A stretch of DNA of 64,000 bases. Origin: Paraburkholderia polaris. Its GTDB lineage: Bacteria > Pseudomonadota > Gammaproteobacteria > Burkholderiales > Burkholderiaceae. The translations under genes and the position numbers were made by a program. The first letter of the stretch is position 1. Each line of letters opens with the position of its first letter. The notes under the pieces are model-generated. The model worked only from the letters and a program-made list of their open reading frames with translations. It ran no database searches and had not been told where the DNA came from. Below are positions 26,349-35,238 of this stretch, piece after piece. The stretch is from positions 62,001-126,000 of the forward strand of contig NZ_JABBGJ010000012.1 of assembly GCF_012927345.1 (NCBI RefSeq). Direction: 5' to 3'.

Positions 26349-27638
26349 TCACGTCGGCCAGAACATGCCGACGGCCGCCAGCCCCATTGCGGCGGTGGCG
26401 AGCCAGCCAAGCCAGCGCAACCAGCCGGTCACAGCGAACTGGCCCATGACCTTGGGGCTGGCCGCCATCACCATCACCAGCGCCATGATCGGCACGGCCG
26501 CGACGCCGTTGATAACCGCGCTCCAATACAGCGCTTTGATCGGGTCGAGCCGCATGAACGTGAGCGCAATACCGCCGACAATCGCGACGGCGATCACGGC
26601 ATAGAACTGCTTGGCCAGATTCACCTGTAACGCCAGGCTGTTGCGCCATTTCATCGTGCCCGCTGCCGCATAAGCGGCCGAACCTGCCAGCACCGGCAAT
26701 GCCAGCAAACCCGTGCCGATGATGCCGAGACTGAACAGCGCAAACGCCAGGTTGCCGGCGATCGGCTTGAGCGCACTGGCGGCATCGGCGGTGGTTTTTA
26801 CTTCGATGTGGTGCACGTGCAGCGTGGCGGCGGCCGTGAGCATGATAAAAAACGCCACGCTGTTCGAAACGGCCATGCCGACCCACGTGTCTATGTTGAT
26901 TCGCTTCAGTTGGGCGGACGCTTGTATCGGCGCGCGCAAGAGCGCTTGCTCCGCCGGTTTCGAGCGGATCTCCTCGACTTCCTGCGACGCCTGCCAGAAG
27001 AAGAGATATGGGCTGATCGTCGTCCCGAGCACCGCAACCACGGTGGTCAGGTAGTCGCCGGAGAATTGGATCGGCGGCTTCACGATACTCAGGCCGACCG
27101 CTTTCCAATCGATCGGAATCACGAAGATGATGGCGACGTAGGCGAACAACGCAAGCGTCAGCCATTTCAGAACGCTCGCGTAACGTTCGTATGGAATGAA
27201 TACCTGCATCAGCAGGGACACTGTGCCGAATAACGCGACATAGAGTTGAACCGGGCCGCCGATCACCAGTTTGGCGGCGGCGCCCATTGCCGCGAGATCG
27301 GCCGCGATATTGATGGTGTTGGCCGCGAGCAGAATCAGTACCGCGAGATACAACAGCGGAGCAGGGTAGTGGCGGCGCAAATTGGTTGCGAGTCCGCTGC
27401 CCGTCACCCGTCCCATGCGCGCGCTGACCAGCTGTATCGACACCATCAGCGGGTAGGTGACCAACAACGTCCATAACAGTCCGAAACCAAATTGCGCGCC
27501 GGCCTGCGAATACGTGGCGATGCCGCTCGGGTCGTCGTCCGCGGCGCCAGTAATCAGCCCGGGGCCTAACCGCTTCATCCAGGAGCGTTCGGCGACGTCT
27601 TCAACGACAAGTTCCGGTTCAAGATTTTCAGTGGTCAT
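26349..27638 (-). CDS. Nramp-family-like divalent cation transporter with altered metal-site motifs
   Basis: A 429-residue protein of the LeuT-fold Nramp family, about 11 helices. In TM1 the canonical DPGN is replaced by DDDPSGIATYS. In TM6 the canonical methionine motif (MPH) is replaced by ISPYLFFWQ. These changes are seen in the Nramp-related branch found in many Burkholderia genomes and imply different ion selectivity from Mn/Fe transporters; the actual ion is unknown. ATG 27638 follows AGGCGGATACG. It converges with the MarR gene, only 14 bp apart. Confidence 0.85.
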   Translation of the reverse strand: MTTENLEPELVVEDVAERSWMKRLGPGLITGAADDDPSGIATYSQAGAQFGFGLLWTLLVTYPLMVSIQLVSARMGRVTGSGLATNLRRHYPAPLLYLAVLILLAANTINIAADLAAMGAAAKLVIGGPVQLYVALFGTVSLLMQVFIPYERYASVLKWLTLALFAYVAIIFVIPIDWKAVGLSIVKPPIQFSGDYLTTVVAVLGTTISPYLFFWQASQEVEEIRSKPAEQALLRAPIQASAQLKRINIDTWVGMAVSNSVAFFIMLTAAATLHVHHIEVKTTADAASALKPIAGNLAFALFSLGIIGTGLLALPVLAGSAAYAAAGTMKWRNSLALQVNLAKQFYAVIAVAIVGGIALTFMRLDPIKALYWSAVINGVAAVPIMALVMVMAASPKVMGQFAVTGWLRWLGWLATAAMGLAAVGMFWPT

Positions 27639-27857
27639 CGTATCCGCCTGTAAGGGGAACCATGTCGGGTCGTCTACGTAGCGCATGTGCTCGCGTGCGG
27701 CGGCGGTACACGCCGCTGGTCAACCAGTTAGCATTCTCTGTGCCACGGGCCTTGCCGCTCAATTTCCATTGCCTCCAGGATCGTTTGCGTCGCTGAGCGG
27801 CGGCATGCAATATGTCATCCGCTACAATGACGCGCACTACCCACCTGGAGACTCGCT

Positions 27858-28256
27858 TTGAAATCTATCGTTGCTTTGGTCGCCGCGGCTGTTCTTTCTT
27901 CCACTGCGATGGCCGCTTCCACCACTGAAAAGCTGCCTTCCGGCGTAATCGTTGAACACCTTACGCAGGGCACGGGTGCCCAGCCCGCCGCCGACGACGT
28001 CGTGAAGGTCAACTATCGCGGTACGCTCGCCAACGGCACCGAGTTCGATAGCTCGGCGAAGCATGGCGGCCCGGCAACCTTCCCGCTCAATCGCGTGATT
28101 CCGTGCTGGACGCAAGGCGTGCAAAAGATGAAGGTCGGCGGCAAAGCCAAGCTGACCTGCCCCGCGGCCACGGCCTATGGCGATCGCGGTGTCGGCGTGA
28201 TCCCGCCGAATAGCGACCTGACGTTTGAAGTCGAACTCGTGGGTATCGTCAAGTAA
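27858..28256 (+). CDS. Periplasmic FKBP-type peptidyl-prolyl isomerase
   Basis: 132 residues with a cleavable signal (MKSIVALVAAAVLSSTAMAA) followed by a single FKBP domain: VKVNYRGTLANGTEFDSS, FPLNRVIPCWTQGVQKMKVG, YGDRGVGVIPPNSDL and TFEVELVGI. It catalyses proline isomerisation in folding exported proteins. The initiation codon is TTG 27858, seven bases after CTGGAG; no closer ATG fits the signal peptide. A strong terminator follows at 28282. Confidence 0.93.
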   Translation: MKSIVALVAAAVLSSTAMAASTTEKLPSGVIVEHLTQGTGAQPAADDVVKVNYRGTLANGTEFDSSAKHGGPATFPLNRVIPCWTQGVQKMKVGGKAKLTCPAATAYGDRGVGVIPPNSDLTFEVELVGIVK

Positions 28257-28281
28257 TACGGCGCGAAACGCACTTAGACTG

Positions 28282-28319
28282 AACCCCGCTCCGGAGATCG
28301 AAGCGGGGTTTTTCTTTTT
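28282..28319 (+). terminator. Rho-independent terminator after FKBP
   Basis: AACCCCGCT (28282-28290) pairs with AGCGGGGTT (28302-28310), followed by TTTCTTTTT. Confidence 0.9.
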
Positions 28320-28440
28320 CAGGGCACTGCATTTGCCCACTGAAATCCATCCGCGATGAAGCATCGAGATGCTCGCGCGATGATCGAGCCTGACGTATAG
28401 TCGATCGCCTGGATTTTCTAAAAGAAGACAAGTTCTGGTC

Positions 28441-28671
28441 TTACTCGGCTGGCGTGAATAACATCGACACATACACAATAGTGGAAACGACGATAATGCC
28501 GACGCCGACGAAGACTTTGGTACGATTGAATTCAAGGCCGCCGTTGATGGCCACGCCGATCCCGACTACAGAAGAAAGCGTACCGATAGCGGCCAGCAAT
28601 ACGTGAACTTTGCTACGTATCAGGCTACGCCGCTCCGGACTTGCACCCTCTCTCCACTCATTGAGTTTCAT
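28441..28671 (-). CDS. Small membrane protein, 76 aa, two helices
   Basis: The protein begins MKLNEWREGASPERRSLIRS and has two hydrophobic segments (HVLLAAIGTLSSVVGIGVAI and KVFVGVGIIVVSTIVYVSML). Its ATG at 28671 is preceded by AAAAGGATACTGC, a good ribosome site, which decides the start against the longer frame to 28902. It is divergent from the OmpV gene with a shared 113-bp promoter region. Family not recognised. Confidence 0.7.
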   Translation of the reverse strand: MKLNEWREGASPERRSLIRSKVHVLLAAIGTLSSVVGIGVAINGGLEFNRTKVFVGVGIIVVSTIVYVSMLFTPAE

Positions 28672-28784
28672 TGCAGTATCCTTTTCCACCCGCCTTCGAG
28701 TGGGCCGAAGATTCGAATGAGAGACAATGCGATAAGACATGCAGTTTCGCATTGCCGCTGGTTTTCCAATTACACAAAGCATAT

Positions 28785-29618
28785 ATGAGCCGCCAGACTG
28801 TGCAAACAACAAACCTGAAAATTCAGCATCTGGTTGTCGCGGCGCTATTCGGCAGCGCAACTCACGTGGCCTGGGCGACGGGGATCGATCTGCCGAACTC
28901 ACTACCTAATATGATTGGCGGCGGAGTCGGCTCCGCCACCGATTACGCGGGCGGTAAAGATCGCATGGTGGGTGTCGTGCCAGGCCTGCGTTATGTGACC
29001 AGCGGAGGACATCTGCTGGAATGGTATGGACCGTATGCGCAATTCGACTTCGGCGGCGTAACGGGTTTCCAGTGGGGCCCTGCCGTCGCTCTGCGATTGG
29101 GACGCAAGCATGTCGACGACCCCGTCGTCTCGCAGATTCACGAGGTCGATACCACCGTCGAGGGTGGCGGCTATGTCGGCTACGAGTATGAGCATGCCGG
29201 TAGTTTTCCGTATCGTCTGCGCGGTTCCGTCACGGTCTTGACGAATGCGGGCGCCGTTTATACCGGCGCACGCGTTTCGGTCAACGGCAGTGCGTGGGCG
29301 CCGGTGTCGCCGCGCGTCTTTCTCGGGGCAGGGCTGGGCGCCGGCTGGGTCAGCCAGGGCTTCAATCAAACCTACTACGGCGTGACCGCGGAAGACGCCG
29401 GGCGCAGCGGTCTGCCCGCATTCAGTCCGTCTGGCGGGCTGGAACAGATCACCAGCTGGGGCGCCGCGATCTATCAGTTCAACAGGAACTGGTTCGGCGG
29501 AGCGATGATTTACTATCAGAGATTGACGGGATCGGCCGCAGACAGTCCGATCGTCACGCAGCGCGGCACGCGCAATCAGATCACGTATGGGGTCGGCGTG
29601 GCGTATGCGTTCCGCTAA
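28785..29618 (+). CDS. MipA/OmpV family outer-membrane protein
   Basis: 277 residues. A signal peptide (to about residue 31, THVAWA) is followed by a small barrel. The family signature near the C-terminus is clear: LTGSAADSPIVTQRGTRNQI, then TYGVGVAYAFR with the terminal aromatic-basic end. GGGVGSATDYAGGKDRMVGV near the mature N-terminus also matches. MipA interacts with peptidoglycan synthases in E. coli. OmpV-like proteins elsewhere are porin-like, so the role here is open. ATG 28785 starts the signal peptide. Confidence 0.9.
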   Translation: MSRQTVQTTNLKIQHLVVAALFGSATHVAWATGIDLPNSLPNMIGGGVGSATDYAGGKDRMVGVVPGLRYVTSGGHLLEWYGPYAQFDFGGVTGFQWGPAVALRLGRKHVDDPVVSQIHEVDTTVEGGGYVGYEYEHAGSFPYRLRGSVTVLTNAGAVYTGARVSVNGSAWAPVSPRVFLGAGLGAGWVSQGFNQTYYGVTAEDAGRSGLPAFSPSGGLEQITSWGAAIYQFNRNWFGGAMIYYQRLTGSAADSPIVTQRGTRNQITYGVGVAYAFR

Positions 29619-29753
29619 AAGCAGCGGCGTCTTTTTTAAAGTCCTGCTGCACTCGGTCGTTTACCTTCTGCGCGTGCGGCGATATTGCAGCGGCGCGCTT
29701 TGCGCATTCCGGAAGATCTAGCCGTCATTCGTCGCGCGTCAGGAGCGTTTGCC

Positions 29754-30827
29754 ATGAACATCGACTTTCACTACGGGGTGATCTATATCGTCGCCCGTAC
29801 TGGCGGGATGGCGCCTGCTGAGGCGCTCACGGTGGCACATGCCTGCCAGTATGTCGACGACGCGACCACTTCAGGAATACTGCGTTTTTCCGGCGGCGAG
29901 ACTTTCGAGCGTTTTGCCACCGCGCACAAGCTTTTTGACTATACCAACACGGAAGACGACCAGAACCGTCTGGTGTGGACGCCATTTCATTTTTTGCCCG
30001 CCGGTGAGGGGGAGACGCTTGAAGAGAAGGCGGTGTGCCGCCCGGATAGCGCTGTGGCTCGCGAGGTGGTTCGCCGGGCGATCCGGCAGCGGGGCAACGA
30101 CACGGCATTGCACCGCCTGGGCGTGACGCTTCACGCGTACGTCGATACATGGGCCCATCAGGGTTTCGCCGGTATCGAAAGCCCGACGAACCGCGTTCAT
30201 ATGCTCGAGGCGGAAGATTGCACGCGGGAGGGCTGGTTTGCCCGTCTCACCCGCGCCACGCGCCATCTGGTCCAGCACGTCGAGGAAGATGTGCTGACGC
30301 TTGCACTGCCCGTCGGTCACGGCGCCGCCTTGCACTATCCCGACCAGCCGTGGGCGAAATGGCATTACATCGACGGCAGAAATGTACGCATCAAAAGGCA
30401 CAATCTGCCGGAGTTCATACAGGCTGCCGAGATGACTTGCCGCGCGGTGCGCGCCTATGTCGCGGGGAGGGAGGATTTTGAATGCCAGCCGGGTCTGCCG
30501 GAAGATGTAAAAGCCGCACTCACCAAGCTTCTCGACACCAATCGGAATCTGGATGACACCAAGCGCCTGCAGACCATTTGCGAAGCGGTGAAAACCAATG
30601 CCATTCCAGGCCTGTCAGAGTCGATTCCGGATTATGTGCCCAAGGGGCTCGGCTCCTGGAAATACAAAGCCACCGGTTTGCAGTCCGACGACGACAGCGG
30701 GGATCGCCCCCGGTGGAGCGATGTCTTTGAGAAAAGTGATTACCGGCGCTTTCACGACGCCGTCAAAGAGCACCGTTTCGTAATTACGCAGGAGATTTTG
30801 CCGGCGTGCGGACTGCGGATCGCGTGA
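29754..30827 (+). CDS. DUF6765-family protein, putative zinc-dependent hydrolase
   Basis: 357 residues beginning MNIDFHYGVIYIVARTGGMA, with CQYVDDATTSG (residues 31-41). The segment RLGVTLHAYVDTWAHQGFAG contains H127-xxx-D131-xxx-H135. This spacing resembles the zinc-binding helix of phospholipase C/P1-nuclease-type enzymes. The N-terminal His6 and Asp35/36 could complete a metal site, but this is inference. No signal peptide is seen. ATG 29754 follows CAGGAGCGTTTGCC. The activity is unknown. Confidence 0.75.
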   Translation: MNIDFHYGVIYIVARTGGMAPAEALTVAHACQYVDDATTSGILRFSGGETFERFATAHKLFDYTNTEDDQNRLVWTPFHFLPAGEGETLEEKAVCRPDSAVAREVVRRAIRQRGNDTALHRLGVTLHAYVDTWAHQGFAGIESPTNRVHMLEAEDCTREGWFARLTRATRHLVQHVEEDVLTLALPVGHGAALHYPDQPWAKWHYIDGRNVRIKRHNLPEFIQAAEMTCRAVRAYVAGREDFECQPGLPEDVKAALTKLLDTNRNLDDTKRLQTICEAVKTNAIPGLSESIPDYVPKGLGSWKYKATGLQSDDDSGDRPRWSDVFEKSDYRRFHDAVKEHRFVITQEILPACGLRIA

Positions 30828-30837
30828 ACAGTTCGGG

Positions 30838-31074
30838 CTATTGCTCCCTCACTTGCTGACGTTGCGCGGCCCGCTCTTCCGCTTCTTTCCTGGCCATATG
30901 TCGGCCCACCAGACAGCCGCCCACCGCGCCTACAACCGCATGATGCCCGGCATAGTGACCGGCGACCCCGCCCACAACTGCGCCTTTCATACAGCCGGCC
31001 GCGTTCGCCGTGCCGACTGCGGCCGAAGTCAGTGCAACCGCCGTGAGGGCGGCCTTGATAAAACCAGCATTCAT
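30838..31074 (-). CDS. Small exported glycine-zipper protein
   Basis: 78 residues. A signal peptide (MNAGFIKAALTAVALTSAAV, cleavage near NAA) is followed by a glycine-zipper helix (GAVVGGVAGHYAGHHAVVGA) and a charged tail (ARKEAEERAAQRQQ). Such proteins insert in or associate with the envelope. ATG 31074 starts the signal; the longer frame to 31131 lacks one. It is convergent with the DUF6765 gene, 10 bp apart. Confidence 0.75.
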   Translation of the reverse strand: MNAGFIKAALTAVALTSAAVGTANAAGCMKGAVVGGVAGHYAGHHAVVGAVGGCLVGRHMARKEAEERAAQRQQVREQ

Positions 31075-31377
31075 CTGAAAGTACCCTGATATTGAGTGTT
31101 CCGAAAGTGGCGCTTTTGCGCGCCATTTCAATAGCCGCCCCAGCGGCCGCGTTCATGCCATTCGTGCCACTGCTTTGCTTCTGACTACGATTCGGAGTGT
31201 AGAAGGACAGTCGGGACACAGGTGAAACAGCGTTGCGAGATTGGTAACGCAGGGTTACCGGCTAAAAAAATGAACTGCCGACCTTTGAATCTCCGGATGC
31301 TTGCCTATAGTAGAAGCGACTATTGCCGCATTGCACGGCGGCCGGCTTCTCTTGACGTGGGTGACGGGGAAACAGAA

Positions 31378-31716
31378 ATGACGCCATCGAACGCTGCGAT
31401 CTATCAGGCTCAGGCTTGCACGCCGGATTCATTACGAACGCTTGCCGGCTATCTCGAACTGGCGCTCGACGAAGGACAAAGCGTGGTTCTGATGCGGATC
31501 GGCACGCAGGTGCGCAGTGTTTATGTCGGCAATCCGTCCGGCGCTCTGGAGGATTTGACGGATCACGGCGTAGTGGCCGCTTTTCAGGCCGACGAGATGC
31601 TGGCATTGACACAGTTGGGACTTAACCGGATAACTGCCGACGATCAACAGTACCGGTTCATGCGCAGCGTGAGGTATATCGCCGACCGCCAGGTCGTCGT
31701 TTTTACTCCGACTTAA
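31378..31716 (+). CDS. Conserved-looking hypothetical protein, 112 aa
   Basis: Begins MTPSNAAIYQAQACTPDSLR and appears soluble and acidic, with beta-rich stretches (QSVVLMRIGTQVRSVYVG, YIADRQVVVFTP). ATG 31378 follows GACGGGGAAACAGAA. No motif is recognised. Codon use agrees with the neighbours, so I consider it coding. Confidence 0.6.
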   Translation: MTPSNAAIYQAQACTPDSLRTLAGYLELALDEGQSVVLMRIGTQVRSVYVGNPSGALEDLTDHGVVAAFQADEMLALTQLGLNRITADDQQYRFMRSVRYIADRQVVVFTPT

Positions 31717-31895
31717 GCGGCGGGCCAGCAATCAGAAAGGTTAAAGAATGTGGCAATCGGGTAGTGGACGCGAAAGGTTCGTACTCCACTGGATGCATTC
31801 CCGTGTAAGCCTGTTGTCTTTATAGTTGCATAGATCTGCCTTTCTGGCGCTATTCATGGCATAGTTTGATCGATTACCACATAAGGAGCAATCAA

Positions 31896-32705
31896 ATGCC
31901 CACGTTAGAGCAAATCCAAGCAAAGCTTAAGAAGCTCCAGGCGCAAGCTGACGTCCTTATTGCCAGGAAAGCACAAGTCGCGGTCGACCAGATTCGCGAA
32001 TTGATGCTCAAGCACGGCCTGACTACCGAAGATATCGAAGCAAAGGCAAAGGCGAGACGCGCCGCGCACGCCTTGAATGGGCGTGCTGCGAGTGGCAACG
32101 CAAAAGCCGCCGGTGCAGGCAAGTCGATTCCGAAGTACCGCGATAATAAAACCGGCGCGACCTGGACTGGCCACGGGCGTGCACCGGCCTGGATTGCCGC
32201 CGTGAAAGACCGGACTCAATTCCTGATTGAAGGTGCTAGCGAATTGAAGTCCGCGGCAAAGGCAGTGGTCACTCACGCCAAAGCCGGAAGCAAAGGCCAG
32301 CCCAAAGGCGCGCAGCCGCCCAAGTACCTCGATCCGAAAACCGGCGCCACCTGGAGCGGACGCGGTCCGGCACCGGCTTGGCTCGCAACGGTCAAAGACC
32401 GAACCAAATTTCTGATCGATAGCGCTGCGGCGACCAACCATCTCGCTGCCAAAAAAGTAGTAACGGCGAAAAAGGCAGTCGCGTCCAAAACGGCCGCGAA
32501 GAAGGGCACGGCGACTAAAAAGGCTGCAGCAAAGAAAAGCGCGGCCAAGCCCGCAGCGAAGAAAGCCGGGGCGAAGAAGACTGCTGTGAAGAAAACCGCA
32601 GCGGCCAGGAAAGCGCCGGGCCGCAAGACGGGTAGCAAAGGCAAAGCCGCCGCAACAAGCGCTGCCGCGGCGCCACTAACCTCGACGGTGCAAGCCGGCG
32701 CGTGA
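31896..32705 (+). CDS. H-NS-family protein with two DNA-binding modules and an H1-like tail
   Basis: 269 residues. Residues 1-60 are the coiled-coil oligomerisation region (MPTLEQIQAKLKKLQAQADV). Then come two copies of the H-NS C-terminal module: residues 79-111 (PKYRDNKTGATWTGHGRAP) and 142-174 (PKYLDPKTGATWSGRGPAP). Both keep the TW-GxGRxP-type AT-hook-like loop. Residues 185-260 are an AAKK/KKT-rich tail like eukaryotic H1. Usual Burkholderia H-NS proteins are about 100 residues with one module. It should silence AT-rich DNA. ATG 31896 follows AAGGAGCAATCAA. Confidence 0.9.
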   Translation: MPTLEQIQAKLKKLQAQADVLIARKAQVAVDQIRELMLKHGLTTEDIEAKAKARRAAHALNGRAASGNAKAAGAGKSIPKYRDNKTGATWTGHGRAPAWIAAVKDRTQFLIEGASELKSAAKAVVTHAKAGSKGQPKGAQPPKYLDPKTGATWSGRGPAPAWLATVKDRTKFLIDSAAATNHLAAKKVVTAKKAVASKTAAKKGTATKKAAAKKSAAKPAAKKAGAKKTAVKKTAAARKAPGRKTGSKGKAAATSAAAAPLTSTVQAGA

Positions 32706-32727
32706 GCGCAACGGAGTCGCGAAGTAG

Positions 32728-33213
32728 ATGACCAGCACGCTCGAAGTACCCCAGCAGGAGGACCATGTCGTCCTGCTGGACTCTGTTCCTCATCCGGCAG
32801 CCGACGCCGCCGAACCATTCATTGTCGCCAGCGGCGGCCGGGTGATTCTGGCCTATCCAATTGCTGAATCCGACTTCGAACGGTTCGGACCGTTCGATTC
32901 CGACGACGATCCATTTTGCACGGTACTGTTTCCCGACGTCGTGTTTCATCGGCTCGGGCCGCCTGGCGATGTCGATCTCGAGATCCATCCACTTGCGTCG
33001 CAAGGGCTCAGTGGGTACTCGGTTCACGAAGTCATGAATTCGTCGCTGGCCGCCGAGATTTCGGCCGTCACTTCGCCCGGTCCTGTACAGCGCCATTTTG
33101 TCATCACGTTTCAGGCCTCGACGTTCGAATGTGTCGCGTCGGACTATACGGTGGTCGGCGTGTATGGCGCGGGTGAAATTGCGAGCCGGGAAGCTTTCTC
33201 GTTGGTCCGTTAA
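32728..33213 (+). CDS. Hypothetical protein, 161 aa
   Basis: Starts MTSTLEVPQQEDHVVLLDSV, 22 bp after the H-NS gene, and is probably co-transcribed. It has alternating strands (GGRVILAYPIAESDFERFGP, HFVITFQASTFECVASDYTV) and an acidic composition, with no signal peptide or helix bundle. Family not recognised. Confidence 0.65.
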   Translation: MTSTLEVPQQEDHVVLLDSVPHPAADAAEPFIVASGGRVILAYPIAESDFERFGPFDSDDDPFCTVLFPDVVFHRLGPPGDVDLEIHPLASQGLSGYSVHEVMNSSLAAEISAVTSPGPVQRHFVITFQASTFECVASDYTVVGVYGAGEIASREAFSLVR

Positions 33214-33496
33214 TCTTCCTGGCGGATGTTGCCGTTGGGTGCCGCCGCCTCTCTTTCCGGTTCTGTCCTAACGCCCAAACGCTCGCCTGGCGCAGCGTTT
33301 CGGCTCTCCGATGCTGCTTCCCAGTCGATCGGCACGCCGCGCAGCAAAACGCGGTCCCGACAACGGGCACGCGCAATGCGTCCTGCTCAGGTAGTGAAAG
33401 CCGGGGCTTAAGGTCCGGGCGTGCCCACCAAACCGCAAACCGCGGGGCGCAGGGCGCCTACCCGGCGCGTCCTGCCGATTAGCATCGAGGCCACGC

Positions 33497-34759
33497 ATGC
33501 TGACGATTCCAATTACCGCCTTTGTCACGCTCGTCATCGTATTGGTGATTGCCAATCTGTCGAGTGGCGAGAAAAAGATTGAACACAAGATTGAACGGCT
33601 TTATGCAAGCGACGACCCGCAGTTTCTCCGTTCGATGGGTCTACTGCTCGGACCGCCTGTAGTTTCTGGAAACCGCTTCGAGATGTTGCTGAACGGCGAA
33701 CATATTTTTCCGTCGATGCTCGAAGGCATCCGTTCCGCACGTAAAACCATCACGTTCGAAACTTTCATCTACTGGTCCGGCGACATTGGCGAGCAGATCG
33801 CTCGCGCACTGGCGGACAAAGCACGCGAAGGCGTCGCCGTGCATGTACTGCTTGATTGGGTGGGCTCGTCGAGAATGGACAAGCGTTATCTGAACATGCT
33901 GCACGATGCGGGCGCGGAAGTCATCCAGTATCACAAGCCGCACTGGACCGGTCTCGGGCGGATGAACGATCGCACTCACCGCAAGCTGCTGGTGATTGAC
34001 GGGCATATCGGTTTTACTGGCGGCGTGGGCATTGCGCCGGAGTGGACCGGCCACGCGCAGGACGAAAAGCATTGGCGCGATACCCATTTTCGTGTGGCCG
34101 GCCCTGTGGTTGGCCACATGCAGGCCGTGTTCATGGACAACTGGGTTAAAGCGACCGGCAATGTGCTGCATGGGGCTGACTACTTTCCGCAAGTCGAAGC
34201 CGTCGGTGACGGCCACGCGCATATGTTCAGCAGCTCGCCTTCGGGCGGCAGCGACGACATGCAGTTGATGTATCTGATGGCGATCACCGCGGCGACCCAC
34301 TCCATTCATCTGGCGAGTGCCTATTTTGTACCGGACAAGCTGACGATCAATGCGATCGTCGAGGCAGCTAAGCGCGGCGTGAAAGTACAGATCATCACGC
34401 CCGGAAAACGTATCGACACCCATACCGTGCGTGAAGCGTCGCGTGCCTGTTGGGGCGATTTGCTGCGAGCGGGTGTCGAGATGTTCGAGTATCAGCCGAC
34501 CATGTTTCATTGCAAGTTGCTGGTGGTAGACGAGTACCTGGTCTCCGTCGGCTCCACCAATTTCGATAGCCGCTCGTTCAAGCTCAACGACGAAGCGAAC
34601 CTGAACATCTACGACCGCGACTTCGCGCAACAACAAACCGCAACCTTCGCGGACGACATCAGGCAGTCGCACCAGATCACGCTCGACGCGTGGCTGCGAC
34701 GGCCGCTCTCTGAGAAGCTGATTGAAAAGTTCGCGTCGCTGCTGGATACGCAGCTGTGA
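33497..34759 (+). CDS. Cardiolipin synthase-type phospholipase D protein
   Basis: 420 residues with one N-terminal helix (ITAFVTLVIVLVIANL) and two HKD motifs: THRKLLVIDG (H161, K163, D168) and FHCKLLVVDEYLVSVGSTNF (H338, K340, D345). This is the bacterial cardiolipin synthase pattern, transferring a phosphatidyl group between phospholipids at the inner membrane. With a single membrane segment it is nearer to ClsB/ClsC-like enzymes than to ClsA. The preceding 283-bp gap holds no gene that I can support. Confidence 0.9.
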   Translation: MLTIPITAFVTLVIVLVIANLSSGEKKIEHKIERLYASDDPQFLRSMGLLLGPPVVSGNRFEMLLNGEHIFPSMLEGIRSARKTITFETFIYWSGDIGEQIARALADKAREGVAVHVLLDWVGSSRMDKRYLNMLHDAGAEVIQYHKPHWTGLGRMNDRTHRKLLVIDGHIGFTGGVGIAPEWTGHAQDEKHWRDTHFRVAGPVVGHMQAVFMDNWVKATGNVLHGADYFPQVEAVGDGHAHMFSSSPSGGSDDMQLMYLMAITAATHSIHLASAYFVPDKLTINAIVEAAKRGVKVQIITPGKRIDTHTVREASRACWGDLLRAGVEMFEYQPTMFHCKLLVVDEYLVSVGSTNFDSRSFKLNDEANLNIYDRDFAQQQTATFADDIRQSHQITLDAWLRRPLSEKLIEKFASLLDTQL

Positions 34760-35238
34760 TGCAATGACTGCGCAACGCGATGCTGTTTCCTTTCAATAAC
34801 ATTTTCCCTGCCAATTTCGAACATATGCACAATGATTTTTTTAGCTTTTATTTTTGAAACATGTTAAAAAGCATTCCGTCATCGTACATTGACATCAAGT
34901 CTTCACGCAGTGCGGGCAGACTGGCGTCAGCAAATGGCATGGTGCAGAGATTGAAGCAACGTTTGCGCAATTACATATAAATATATTACGAGGCATCGAA
35001 CGCTCGATTGAAGCGGGTCTGAGTTCAGGCGCGCACCAGGGAGAGCAGGCAGGTATCACGTCGAGTGAACCATGTTTTCGGTGCAGCAGCGGTCGTCGCG
35101 GATCGGATTTGCCGGCGTAAATGTACGCAAAGGCAAGTCGCATGGGCCTGATCCCCGGTAGTACGGCCGCAAGGCGTCCGCGAGTGCGGGCGCGGTATCG
35201 GTACGCATTTGCTTTGCGCAAGTGCATGCGAATACGCC
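34760..35238. promoter_or_regulatory. AT-rich leader of the rhamnolipid operon
   Basis: 479 bp without a gene. Two clearly AT-rich tracts occur, about 34795-34870 (GATTTTTTTAGCTTTTATTT) and about 34960-34995 (AATTACATATAAATATATTA). No lux-box-like dyad was recognised. It should hold the promoter of the operon starting with rhlA. Confidence 0.5.

Noticed and set aside
27837..28535. 232-codon minus-strand ORF
   Set aside because: Crosses the FKBP gene antisense and its terminator.
34760..35238. Possible lux box upstream of rhlA
   Set aside because: No dyad close to known lux-box words was found on reading the region.
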